Shown: in pieces, positions 50,061 through 61,740 of the stretch
Position numbering within the stretch: position 1 is the stretch's first letter
How the letters are laid out: every line of letters starts with the position of its first letter
Assembly: GCA_030737835.1 (NCBI GenBank)
Contig: CM060853.1
Span: 10,846,034 to 10,910,033, forward strand
Direction: 5' to 3'
From: Acorus gramineus
Lineage: Eukaryota > Streptophyta > Magnoliopsida > Acorales > Acoraceae
DNA: 64,000 bases
Made by a program: the position numbers and the translations under genes
The notes under the pieces: model-generated
What the model was told of the DNA's origin: nothing
Databases searched by the model: none
What the model saw: only the letters and a program-made list of their open reading frames with translations

Positions 50061-50339
50061 TTAGACGATGTTACTTTCATGTTTTTTTTACAATTCAAAA
50101 TACAGTCTGATATTCCTCGTTAGAATTTCAGTGAAATACAAACATCATCTAACGATGTATATAACATGATAAATTTTTTCTTACACTCACTAAAAATTAT
50201 TTTTATTTAATTCGAAATGGAGCGATATACATTTTTTATTATCAAAGCATATACCTCATAATTAGTTGATGTTATTATTTAAAAAAAAATAAAAACATGT
50301 GTGGTCGGAGTTTTGGACCATAAAGATGACTGAGTCTAA
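50061..50339. mobile_element. Short MITE, GACTCAGTCAT family, second copy
   Basis: The inverted ends are TTAGACGATGTTACTTTCAT (left) and TTAGACTCAGTCATCTTTAT (right, inward). It shares internal GAAATGGAGCGATATACATT and AAAGCATATACCTCAT motifs with 15560-15740, 38320-38560 and 45024-45246. No protein. It lies immediately after the coding-like fragment at 49885. Confidence 0.6.
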
Positions 50340-50704
50340 TATTTTCCTCATTATAAATTATAATATATAAATTATAGATTTTAACTTTTTTGATAAGTAG
50401 TAAACATGTTTGTTGTTTGTTATAATTATTTAAAAGTAGAAAATAAGTAACAGTGAATGTTTGTTAGAATAAGTTGTAAAACAGTTTTTTGATGTGTAAC
50501 TGTCAAAAATATCATTTTAAAGTCCCGTTTGGATTTGTGTTTGGGTAGATTCTGCGTTTGAAAAGCTAAAAATTCTCAAATGCGGATCCAAATACATTTT
50601 CAGTGTTGAGATTTTCAAACCTTCTTTTTTTTTATGCCAAAAAATATTGTGATTAAAATGTTAATAAAACAACGCTTTTCAAAAGTTAAGTTTAAAATAT
50701 AAGA

Positions 50705-52400
50705 TGTGACGCCCCCAACTTCACGACTCCTTTATGAAGCGTTAATCCGACGCACTATCTTAAGAATCCTCAATATTTCAGAGTTCTAATATTTTTTTTC
50801 CAAAGAACATAAGAAAATATCGTTATAATTTATACATCAATAATCAAGAATAAAATCCAACACAAGTTTTCAAAATACTGGATACATTAGGAATAAATGA
50901 AGCTAAATATTTTCACATTATCATATATATGGGTCATCTAACCTTCTACGCAAAGTCTAACATTTCAAAAATCATGATCTCGATCATAGCTACACGAGAT
51001 CCACCAATCTCATCTTTAATATGAAAGGGAGAAATAATGAGGGGGTGAACTATCACACGCCTAGTGAGTGGACATAGGTGTCCCAATAAATATACTATGC
51101 TTCAAAATAAAAAGTTTATAAAAGTGTCACGCATAATTATTTGTACAATACTAAAAACTTATGATAAATGTATCATTCAAAACATGCAAGGACATATTAT
51201 TCTTTTTTGAATATATGATATCATACATAACATTCTCATGAATTCAAAATTATATGATGTATATAAATGTAATGGACACTCATGCTTGTTTCCCACAACA
51301 CCTAGCCACAGAGATTTTATTTTGAAAATCGGGTCATGTAGACATGGTCACTTAGACTTGGGTCCATTTTAGACTGCAACCATCTAGACTGAGCCACCTA
51401 GACTGCGTCACCTAGACGATATGATACGTGCAAAATCAAAACTATTTATTCTTTCATGTATACAAGCATGCGACAAATTTCATAAATCCCATAAATCCCA
51501 ATGCATACGAGACATATTCAAAATTTCAACCTATATGATGATAACATGTTCATATGCTTCATACAAGATAGATTTCATAATCATAAAAATAACATGATGT
51601 TGACATGTATATATATATATTATGATTTTCAAATAAATATATAGAGACATTCATTTACCTCCGATCCACGCAATACAAGCCGACGTATGTGCATGAACGC
51701 CGCACACTCCCCCATTGATAACTTAGCATAACAATTATGTAACAATAAATCATTCAATCATGACTCATACAACTCAAAACCCATATCCATCAACACTACC
51801 AATAATCCCAAGAGCTATGTCAAATGGACCTACAATTCACAACTCAACTCACTCAAGGGCCCAACAAAAAGCCCAACCCCAAGTAATATTAAAGTATGCA
51901 TATATATACTTATAATGGTCCGATAATCAAGATTCATTTATTTCAAAAAACCCATATAATCAATCAATCATCAAATAAATAATTAGAGAAATCTAATAAG
52001 GCTCAACTACAAAATCAAGTATCCAAATGACTTAAACTCCACCAATTTACATCTCAATAATAATAATAATAATCATAATAATATTTAATTATTATTCATT
52101 GATCTCACTAAATATTACATTCCAGAATTATAATAAATTGAGTGACAAATGAGATTATAAAATAAAATATTATTAGTAAAAAATATTAAGGGTATGGGTG
52201 TCTAATTAAAATTCATTTAAAACATCTAATAAAACCTATAATCTCAAAAGCATCTCTTATCCTGCTTACAAATTACAACAATTTAAAGTTACTTTTAGCT
52301 TATATAATCTTTAATAAGTTTAAACAAACATGTCAGAACAGTTATTTTAAGCTAAAAGCTATAATTTACAGCTTATAAGTTTTAATAAACATGTAAATAG
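50705..52400 (+). mobile_element. LTR-retroelement fossil, probably Ty3 type, limits uncertain
   Basis: It begins TGTGACGCCCCCAACTTCAC, a start typical of some plant Ty3 LTRs, and continues through GGGGGTGAACTATCACACGC and CTAGTGAGTGGACATAGGTG. Repeated 'CACCTAGACTG' and TCTAGACTGAGCCACC motifs lie at 51350-51415. No gag or pol domains were recognised, so this is an LTR or LTR-adjacent fragment. The 3' limit is unclear; the AT-rich tail after about 52190 may belong to something else. Confidence 0.4.
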
Positions 52401-52424
52401 TTCTTGGTGACCAACATGGCCACC

Positions 52425-53520
52425 CAATAAGTGCCTCCCCCTGTGGGATGACCTTAATGTCGGTATTCAAAAACTCGTGTGTCGGTTGGGTTCTTCGGAC
52501 TTGAGTCTGGTTCGTCTCGCAATGAATCAGATCACTGCCCGGTGGGGGTCACTTCCTGGATGGCCGGGCAAGCCTTCTAGAATGACTGGATTGGTGTGAT
52601 CCCCACCTGCTTTCTCGAAAAGCAGGAAAAATTAGTGTTTGCTATTAATCGTCTCGTGGGGTAGATTGTGTGGGTCCTCCTCTCTGAGACACGGACGGCC
52701 ATACACAGAGGTGAAAACGGGAAAACCTTTCTGCTAACCGGGAATTTGACAAAGGGGGCTACTAAAAAGGGGAAGTGGGCGCCGACTTGTTGAATTGAGC
52801 CGCCTGGGACCGACAGCTGGTTTGGGCTAGCCGCCTGGTGCCTGGTTCTTTGGTTTTGAAAATTTGGGCAAAACTTAGGTAAGAAATTGGTTTGGCTTGG
52901 CTATGGTTATAACAAGGTTAACCAGGGGTTTAGAGAGGGTTTATGGAGAGTGGAATTTGGTGGAAAATAGATTTCCTTCTCTCAAATGAGGCTCTTTCTC
53001 TCTCTCTCTCAAAGGAGATTTAAAGTGGTGGATACGGCTTGATAGTGTGTATTGGTAGTGAATTGTGATTGTGGATGTGTTGAAAAGGTTTTGAACGCCC
53101 ATATTTATAGTAAAATTGATGCAAGTAAGTTACCTTTGGACAATAGATTGAATTAGATAACATGGTGGTTGATTTGACTCTCTATTAGATCTTTGTATTC
53201 TGAAACTTGGTTCAGGAAGGGGGCGGTTATTTCATTTGAGCCATCGGGCTCGGGTAGCTGGGCTTAAGAACCCACCTTGCATCATTATCTGCCATATGTT
53301 TTATCTCTGACTAGCGGTGGTTTGGGGCGGCTACTAGGATTGAGCTGTCCGAGAAGGGCGGCTACGTTTAAGAAACCACCACAATGATCAGCATTAAATG
53401 CCAACTTTATGTCCCATATCTGGAAAGCGATTTGGGGGGCGACTTGTTGTTCTTAACTGTTGGGGGAAGGCGACTACTTTGAAGTAGCCATCCTATTTCT
53501 GGCCACTGATTTTTCTAAGT
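52425..53520 (-). mobile_element. LTR-retroelement-like fossil, minus orientation
   Basis: This is a GC-richer island. On the minus strand it has a TATA box (CTATAAATATGGGCG, about 53095-53109), a CT-rich leader-like stretch (53000-53030) and, further on, GGCGCCCACTTCCCC (about 52776), which recalls the region after plant Ty3 LTRs. No coding domain is visible. It could be part of the same insertion as 50705-52400 or a separate one. Confidence 0.33.
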
Positions 53521-55054
53521 GTTGAGCCATGTTTTCTTTCTTGTCTTCTCCCTCTAATTCCTTAAAGTGTTTTCTATTTGATCCAAATATATTCATTCTA
53601 AAATATTACTTGGAGTATTTTTTTTTTCTTTGGACGCTTAAAATTGAGATATCTACGCTTAGGGCTCACATTTTTTGTTTCTCTGTATGGAATAAGAGAG
53701 CTTATACACGTAGTCTGTTTTGCAGCATCTATAGTACAGATTCCTCCCAATTGCTTATACACTATGATGATAATGCATTAACACTATTTTATCATAGTGT
53801 ATACTGAACTATCACAGTGCATGGAATTAATTATTTTTTTTTAAGAAAACATATACTATTGTATCTCAGTATATACTTCACTTTTCATAATAATATGTAC
53901 TTTAATTTTTTTTTTAAAGAAAAAACTGGTAAAGGTTGTGAACAAGGCTATACACATGGCTAGACATATCATTTTCCATGGAATAAAGTTCGGGAAATCC
54001 GTGGAACATATACACATGCAGTCTGTGCAAATTTTTTTTTTTTTTTTAAGTTGTAAACATGTTTTAATGAAGTATATGTTTTGATGAAAAATTTATATAC
54101 ATGCATGATGAATTGAATAGAATCATTTTTAACAAATGTGAAATTTTTTTAACAAGGAATATACCTTGTTAGAAGGCTATCTATCCATGAAATATATCCA
54201 TAAAAAATTTAAAATTCAAAATTTAATATTAGGTTAAGATTTAAAATCTAAATTCAAATAAGATTTAAAATCTAAATTCAAATAAGATTTAAAAATCGAA
54301 ATTCAAATAAAATTTAAAATTAATCTTATAAAACAAACATTCAAAATTTAAAGGGCCCTCAAGATCATCATGTTATTGTTTATTTATTTATTATTTTTAT
54401 TTTTTTGAGTAAGTGTTTTGTAACAATGAGGGGCAACACTAAAGTTCTGACTGCTGATATGATACGCAATCCTATTTTCTATAAAACCCTTAATATAAGC
54501 ATGAGATTGCTGATGGAATTGCTTGATTATTAACATCACCCTCTCAACTTTCAACCTTCTTTTGCAATCTGTAAACCAATCCAATCTTAAAATTCAGTTA
54601 TATGAAGTGGGTTTCTTGCCAACTTTCCACAAAGTTGTTGCACGTGTGCTTTACGTTATAACTTCTTTTTCATATTTGATGAAAACAAATTAAATATTCA
54701 GTTCACAAAAATCCAAAAGAATTGAAGAAAAGAAAGAATACAATAGCATTTTTTAAAGGCCAATTAAAAAAGTATTTCATGAAAAAAATGTCCCCACCAC
54801 ATCTTTTACGATAATATAAATATCGATTTAGATATTAATATTTACGATGTCTTTTTAAAATTTAAAATACATTAATTATAGATATATAGATAAAACAAAA
54901 TTGATTATATACATTGTGATAAAAATAACAACACGTTTTTAATTGCTTATACACAAAAAAAAAAAAAAAAAAATTGATTTTTACAAATGATTTCTAGATA
55001 AATTGGACTGGAAGGATATGAGTGGTATAAATCAAGTTGGACCATGCATCTATA
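53521..55054. other. Intergenic DNA, no gene seen
   Basis: MITE fragments (53740-53830, 54050-54190) and a tandem array of about three 25-bp TAAATTCAAATAAGATTTAA-like units (54230-54320) are present. No coding region is supported. Confidence 0.4.
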
Positions 55055-55060
55055 TGCAGG

Positions 55061-55068
55061 GAATATTC
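55061..55068. promoter_or_regulatory. P1BS site (GNATATNC), copy A
   Basis: GAATATTC matches the PHR1-binding consensus and lies 264 bases before the start codon of the phosphatase gene. PHR1 activates phosphate-starvation genes in plants. The same site sits at the matching position of unit B. The assignment is by consensus and gene family. Confidence 0.6.
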
Positions 55069-55213
55069 CATAATATAATTCTATTCTTCATTGTGGTGGC
55101 TTAGCCACCACCAAAAAATGAGAATTCAGATTTGCATGGCATCCGAAAACTTCTCAACAGCTTCCCTTTATACGTAATATTCCTTTGGAATCTTCACTTG
55201 TGCCATCCTCACC

Positions 55214-55221
55214 TATATATA
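55214..55221 (+). promoter_or_regulatory. TATA box of phosphatase copy A
   Basis: TATATATA within CACCTATATATATTCAC is conserved in all three copies (58545-58552 in copy B; about 16050-16060 on the minus strand for the pseudogene). It lies about 110 bases before the ATG. Confidence 0.6.
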
Positions 55222-55331
55222 TTCACATAAACCTTCACATCCTCCTCTCACAACAAAACCATTCTTTCTTTTGCATTGTTAAGCCTTCTCTACAATTCTC
55301 TTCCTTTAATTTCTCTCTAAATTCCCCTTCA

Positions 55332-56968
55332 ATGGCTGGTGTTCTTGTGATCTTTGATTTCGACAAGACGATCATCGACTGCGACAGCGACAACTGGGTC
55401 ATCGACGGTTTGGGCGCCACCGCCCTCTTCGAGGAACTCCTCCCCACCATGCCATGGAACTCCCTCATGGTTTGTCAAATCATTTCATTCATTAGTTTCT
55501 GTTTTCATTGTATCCGTTAATGGAGATATTCATAATTCAATTTGTTACTGATTCCAGGATAGAATGATGAGTGAGTTGCACTCACAAGGGAAGACCATTG
55601 AAGACATTGCACAATGTTTGAGATCTGCTCCTCTGCATCCTCAGATCATCTCAGCCATCAAAACGGCCCATGCTTTGGGGTATGATACATATATATATAA
55701 TAAATCTTGTTAACCAATACCCACTCATCATTTTGAGAATGTATGTTTTTCATGGTCTCAATGTGTTTGTTTGTGGTCATCAACAGGTGTGAATTGAGGA
55801 TAGTGAGTGATGCCAATTACTTCTTCATAGAGACCATATTGAAGCACCATGGATTGTTCGACTACTTCTCGGAGATCAACACGAATCCAGGATTCGTCGA
55901 TGAGGAAGGGAAGCTGAGTATCCAACCTTACCATGACTTCTTCAACTCTGCCTCACATGGCTGCACCAACCCCTGCCCCCCAAACATGTGCAAGGTACTG
56001 CTTTTTATTTTCTGTCCCTGAAAAACTAAAGCTATATATGTATATAAAACTGGATTGTTAACATAAGATCCTCCTGTGGTGGGAACTTGTGGTGCATCAT
56101 GTGATAAACTCATCACTTTCTTTCTTTTTTTTTTTCAATAAGTTTGACTATAACTTTGAATGATAAGTTTTTTTTTCCTTCCAGAGACATCTATTAGTTG
56201 TCTCTCTTTAAAAAAAAAGGTCTACATGTGTACCCAACTCTGTCAGCCATCATTTTCATATTTTGGACATCTCTTGTGTGTGTCAAATGGGATACACAAA
56301 TCATACATATCAACTATCAAGTAAGTCTTGGGAGATTTGAACTTGAGACTTATGGGAAGCAAATCCATGGCTCTGGCAAATTAAAAGTAATATTTCACCA
56401 AGGACCAATGAACAACATGAACAACATATCACTATGGGGAAGAATGATTTAGAAATACAGATAGATAACATTTATATATATACAAACAAACAATGAAGGT
56501 TCTTTGAGATTTTACGCAATCAACGCTATCACACTGGTCACAATTTCAACAATATGAAGCAAACCTTATGTTTAAAACTGATGTATATATATTTGTCATT
56601 CTCAGGGGTTGATCATCAAGCGAATCCAAGATGCGATGCTATCGGAAGGAAAGAAGCGAATTATATACCTTGGAGATGGAAAAGGCGATTACTGCCCGTC
56701 GCTTAAGTTGGGTGAAGGAGATTTTATGATGCCACGAAAGAACTATCCAGTGTGGGAACTGATCACCAGCAACCCCTTATTATTGAAGGCCGAAATTCAC
56801 GGATGGAGCGACGCAGAGGAGCTCGAGAAAGTCCTCCTTAAGCTCATCAACACAGTATTTTCTGCTGATAAGAAGACTCCTGAATTGCTCTCCATGGACT
56901 GGAAGTTCCAACCTGTTTCGAGGCTTCCACATGAGGCATTTCCACAAGTACTCCGAGTTCCCCACTGA
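55332..56968 (+). CDS. HAD phosphatase, PECP1/PS2 (PHOSPHO1-like) family, copy A
   Basis: Exons 55332-55469, 55558-55679, 55787-55994 and 56606-56968, GT-AG and in phase, give 276 residues. HAD motif I is FDFDKT (D9 and D11). Motif II is IVSDAN (S94). The acidic motif is LGDGKGDYCP (D180, D184). A Cys-rich stretch SHGCTNPCPPNMCK lies near residue 150. These fit plant phosphoethanolamine/phosphocholine phosphatases and related pyrophosphatases (PECP1, PS2/PPsPase1), which remove phosphate from small soluble substrates during phosphate starvation. Substrate preference cannot be read from sequence. It is intact, with a P1BS site upstream. Compared with copy B its proximal promoter lacks about 230 bp. 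Residue differences from copy B are few, so the duplication is fairly young. Confidence 0.93.
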
Positions 56969-58152
56969 CCATGTTGGGCTGTGGCCCTCTCAATCAACAA
57001 AAAACATGTTGATTGTTCATGTTACCTTAATACCTTTTGATGCTGTTTTAGATTTGAAATTCTGATGTTAGACATATATAAAGTGGAAAGAGAACTACAC
57101 AAAAGGAAAACTTGTTTTAGGAGGTACCAAGAGATGATTTGTAGTCTGCAATATTGGGTGGTATGGATGATACTGTATGAGGGGCTCTATCTAGTCCTCC
57201 TTTGGCATTTATATTTCCTATTGAAGACCAATTCTGCCAAAATAATTTTGAGAGGCAGAATTTACCCTGTCAAGATGGAGAAAGAAAACATTGAATTCTA
57301 TCAAATCATTACAGTAACATTTACAGTCACTAGCTATAACCATGATGATAGATTGTGTCAGCCATCCCACAAAACAGTTTGTACTGTCCAATTCAAAATG
57401 AAGGATCCAATTCCATGCTTTTCAATTATAGTTAAGTTTCCTTCTTCTTTTTTTCAGAAAACAAAAAATGGAGCAGAAGTAAACATATTATGAATGTCTC
57501 ATCTTCCATGCTTTTCAATTATAGTTAAGTTTCCTTCTTTTTTTTCAGAAAACAAAAATGGAGCAGAAGTAGAACATATCAGGAATGAGTTTATATAGTG
57601 CAAGAAAGAAAATTATACTGACAAAACTGCAAAGGAAAAATTTGTGTTGGAGAGTTGTATTGCTATGCAATATGTTTCCATGGTAAGATAGCTTGTTCCA
57701 AGGAAACATGATGCGCAAAATTCTCAGTTATTATTCAGTAGGAAGTCTATGTGCCTTCCAACTTTATTCAAATAGGACTCCATGCCAAAATATCAACCAT
57801 ACAGAGTTTAGATGGGTGCCAATGGATAGAGTATTGTTAAGCTTGAATTATTACTCATAAAAATATAATGAAGTATACACCTTACACATTCCTTCTGAAC
57901 ATCACATACATTGCCAAGTATCACTTTTAGAATCTCAACCGTTCCTTTACCTTAGCTGTGTTCTTATAAGATTTGCTAAAGGAATATATATTATTCTTTC
58001 ATTTCACCAGTATCAACAAAATAAGGACAAGACAGGAATAAATTCATTCACTGTGAATGAAGTGTTTACTAGCACTTGCCTTTATTCCTCTTAACACACA
58101 TGCAAACAAACTGTATTCCAGAATTTCAGAATGTTGTCTCATCTCATGCAGG

Positions 58153-58160
58153 GAATATTC
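58153..58160. promoter_or_regulatory. P1BS site (GNATATNC), copy B
   Basis: GAATATTC, the counterpart of the site at 55061, here 496 bases before the start codon because of the extra promoter block. It probably confers response to phosphate supply through PHR1-type factors. Confidence 0.58.
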
Positions 58161-58655
58161 CATCATATAATTCTATCCTTCATAGTGGTGGCTTATCCAC
58201 CACCAAAAATTAAGAATTCAAAAGAATGGATTTGCATGGTTCTCAACAGCTTCCCTCTCTATGTAATATTCCTTTGGAATCTTCAATATGCATCCGAAAA
58301 TAATTAACCAATCAACAACTCAATAAATTTCTAACAACCTAAAATACTCGTAAGTCTAAAAAATCATAACAAACTTATTTTCAAATATCAAATCTATAGT
58401 TAAATGAAAAAAAAAATCCTAACTAATTATTATCTAAAATAATAACCAAAATACCCCTATTTTCAAATCCTCCAAAAAAATTCTCAGACAACTTTCCTCT
58501 CTACGTAATATTCCTTTGGAATCTGCACTTGAGCCACACTCACCTATATATATTCACAAAACCTTCACATCCTCCTCCCACAACAAAACCATTTTTTTCT
58601 TTTTGCATTGTTAAGCCTTCTCTACAACTCTCTTTCTCTCTATATTTCCCCTTCA

Positions 58656-59964
58656 ATGGCTGGTGTTATTGTAATCTTCGATTTCGACGAGACGATCATC
58701 GACTGCGACAGCGACAACTGGGTTGTCGACAGTTTGGGCGCCACCGCCCTCTTCGAGGAACTCCTCCCCACCATGCCATGGAACTCCCTCATGGTTTGTC
58801 AAATCTTTTCACTCATTAGTTTCTGTTTTCATTGTATCCATTAATGTATATATCCATAATTCAGTTGTTACTGATTCCAGGATAGAATGATGAGTGAGTT
58901 GCACTCACAAGGGAAGACCATTGAAGACATTGCACACTGTTTGAGAACTGTTCCTCTGCTTCCTCAAATCATCTCAGCCATCAAAACAGCCCATGCTTTG
59001 GGGTATGATATACATAAATCTTGTAAACCAATACCCGCTCATCATTTTGAGATTCATGGTCTCAATGTGTTTTGTTGTCAGGTGTGAATTAAGGATAGTG
59101 AGTGATGCCAATCACTTCTTCATAGAGACCATACTGAGGCACCATGGATTGTTCGACTACTTCTCGGAGATCAACACGAATCCAGGATTCGTCGATGAGG
59201 AAGGGAAGCTGAGGATCCAATCTTACCTTGACTTCTTCAACTCTGCCTCACATGGCTGCAAAAACCCCTGCCCCCCAAACATGTGCAAGGTATAGCTTTT
59301 TTATTTCCTTTCCTGCAAAAATAAAGCTATGCATATATAACTGAATTGTTAACATGAGATCCTCCTGTGGTGATTTGGGAACGTGTGGTGCAGCGTGTGA
59401 TAACTCAACTTTTTGTTTTCTTCAATAAGTTTGTCTATAACTTAATAATAAGTTTTGTTGCCTTTCAGTGTTTAAATTGATGTATATATGTATTTTTCAT
59501 ATATACATTGCCAATCAACACTATGATACTGGTCACAATTTCCACAATATGAAGCAAGCCTTGTGTTTAAATTGATGTATATATGTATTTTTCATACTCA
59601 GGGTTTGATCATCAAGCGAATCCAAGACTCAATGATATCAGAAGGAAACAAGAGAATTATATACCTTGGAGATGGAAAGGGCGATTACTGCCCGTCGCTG
59701 AAGTTGGGAGAAGGAGATTTTATGATGCCGAGGAAGAACTACCCAGTGTGGGAACTGATTACCAGCAACCCCATATTGTTGAAGGCTGAAATTCATGAAT
59801 GGAGCGATGCGGAGGAATTAGAGAAAGTCCTCCTTAAGCTCATCAACATAGTATTATCGGCTGAGAAGAAGACTCCTGAATTGCTCTCCATGGACTGGAA
59901 GTTCCAACCTGTTTCAAGGCTTCCACATGAGACATTTCCACAAGTACTCCGAGTTCCCCACTGA
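58656..59964 (+). CDS. HAD phosphatase, PECP1/PS2 (PHOSPHO1-like) family, copy B
   Basis: Exons 58656-58793, 58881-59002, 59082-59289 and 59602-59964 code for 276 residues with exon lengths identical to copy A. Motif I reads FDFDETIIDC, motif II IVSDANHFF and the acidic motif LGDGKGDYCP, so all HAD catalytic residues are present. Differences from copy A include D-E-T versus D-K-T in motif I, SYLDFF for PYHDFF, and SHGCKNPC for SHGCTNPC. Intron 3 is shorter than in copy A. An upstream in-frame ATG at 58608 would add 16 residues, but copy A lacks a matching start and its exon begins MAGV, so 58656 is preferred. The role is the same as copy A; the promoters differ, so expression may differ too. 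Confidence 0.93.
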
Positions 59965-60426
59965 CCATGTTGGGCTGTGGCCCTCTCAATCAACAAAAAC
60001 ATGTTGATTGTTCATGTTACCTTTTGATGCTGTTTTAGATTTGAAATTCTGATGTTATACATATATAAAGTGGAAGAGAACTACACATATGGAAAACTTG
60101 TTTTAGGAGGTACCAAGAGATGGTTTGTAGTCTGCAATATTGGGTGGTATGGATGATACTGTATGAGGGGCTCCATCTAGCCCTCCTTTGGCATTTATAT
60201 TTCCTATTGAGCACCAAATTCTGACAAAATAATTTTGAGAGGCAGAATTTACCTTGTCAATCATCTGAAAGTTAGTTCATCAAACCAGTAGAAAGAGAAA
60301 GAAGACATTGAGTTCCATCAAATCAATACAGTAACATTGAGAAGCATAAGCTATAAACATGATGAAAGATTGTGTCAGTTATCCCACAAAACAGTTTGTA
60401 CAGTCCAATTCAAAATGAAGGATCCA

Positions 60427-60484
60427 TTTTCTTGATGAAATCGATTGGTAGCATGTGTTTACCTTTGTTAAAAAAAAAAAAAAA
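60427..60484 (+). mobile_element. Short poly(A) retroposon insertion in unit B
   Basis: The string AAAATGAAGGATCCA occurs at 60412-60426 and again at 60485-60499, while unit A has it once (about 57398). Between the copies lie about 40 bases ending TTTACCTTTGTT and an A run. This is the layout of a target-primed insertion, probably the 3' tip of a LINE or SINE, made after the tandem duplication. Confidence 0.7.
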
Positions 60485-61434
60485 AAAATGAAGGATCCAG
60501 ATGTAGAACTTTTTATCTTTTTGGACATTACACTTTGTCTAATTCTGTGTTCATACAATTCATTTCATTAATGAAGTTTTTGAATCAGGTAGTTCCATAT
60601 ACTTATAAGAATATGATGTGCAAGAAACAGTCAGTTGCTAACAGCTCATCTTCCATGCTTTTCAATTATAGTTAAAGTTTCCTTGCTTTTTTTTTTTTTC
60701 CAAAAAAAAAAAAAAAACAAAAATGGAAGAGAAGTAGAATTGATTATGAATGAAGATCTATATAGTGCCCTAATGCAAGAAAGAAAATCATGCAACAACA
60801 TGTTGACAAAACTGTAAAGGCCAATTTTGTGAGTAAAATTGATTAAACTAGGAAAAACTTGTATTGTTATGCAGAATGCAGAGCTAAAATATGTTTCCAA
60901 GGTAAGATGGTTTGTTCCAAGGAAATATCATGCGCACATTCTAGTAGAATTTTGTGAAATCACCAATATCAGAGGGAGCACAAGATCCTCAAGTTATTAT
61001 TTTTCAGTAGAAGTCCATGTACCTTTCAACCTTATTCAAATAGGACTCCATGTCGAAATATCAATCATACAGATTTTAGATGGGTGTCAATGGGTAGTAT
61101 TGTTAAGCTTGAATCATTACTCATAAAAATATAATGAAGTATACCTTATACATTGTCTTCTGAACATCACATATATTGCCTATCACTTTTAGAATCTCAA
61201 CTGTTCCTTCCACTACTTTGGCTGGGTTCTTATAAAGATTTGCTAAAGGAATATGTAAAATTATTTCATTTCACCAGTATCAACCAAAATGATATTCTTA
61301 TTCTTACAAGGACAAGACAGGAATATATTCATTTACAGTGTGAATGAAGTATTACAAGCACTTGCCTCTGTTCCTCTTGACACAAACATGCAAACAAACT
61401 GTATTCGAGAATTTCATAATGTTGTCTCATCTCA

Positions 61435-61740
61435 AGTGAACCTCATGAAGAGTCCTTATCCGGTGGGAATACTATAAAGAATGTTTCTTTATTGCAAGAA
61501 AATCATAAAGTGAATTTTCCAAGTCCACTTCCAATCCTACCTAGCAAATCTATTGCAAGAAACTTGTCCCTAACCACACTTTTATATACTCCACATGCAG
61601 ATGAGTGAAATGTGAGCACCAGCACATATTCTACTAAATTAGGCTCACTCAAAAAACAAAAAAAAAATCATAAATAACAATGGGGAGAAGGAGACAATGG
61701 GGATTTTTAAGACCCATAAATAAAAATCAACAAATTTTAG
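61435..61740. other. Intergenic DNA
   Basis: Unique-looking AT-rich sequence between the end of unit B and the fold-back element. No gene was recognised. Confidence 0.4.

Larger units (their letters stand above)
55055..58146 (+). repeat. Tandem duplication unit A (3.09 kb)
   Basis: It starts TGCAGGGAATATTCC and ends at GTTGTCTCATCTCA, directly followed by unit B. It contains promoter, four-exon phosphatase gene and about 1.2 kb of 3' flank. The two units stay alignable to the last base, so the breakpoints are sharp. A private tandem repeat (about 57412-57485 and 57507-57572, CATGCTTTTCAATTATAGTT) is found only in this unit. Confidence 0.9.
58147..61434 (+). repeat. Tandem duplication unit B (3.29 kb)
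   Basis: It begins TGCAGGGAATATTCC like unit A and ends at the same GTTGTCTCATCTCA string, after which similarity stops. It is longer than unit A because of about 230 bp of extra promoter sequence, a 58-bp poly(A) insertion and about 150 bp of 3' flank missing from A. It is partly shortened elsewhere, mainly in intron 3. Confidence 0.9.

Noticed and set aside
57065-57493. 142-residue open frame downstream of phosphatase copy A
   Set aside because: The matching stretch of unit B is interrupted, the composition is not protein-like, and it lies in duplicated 3' flank.
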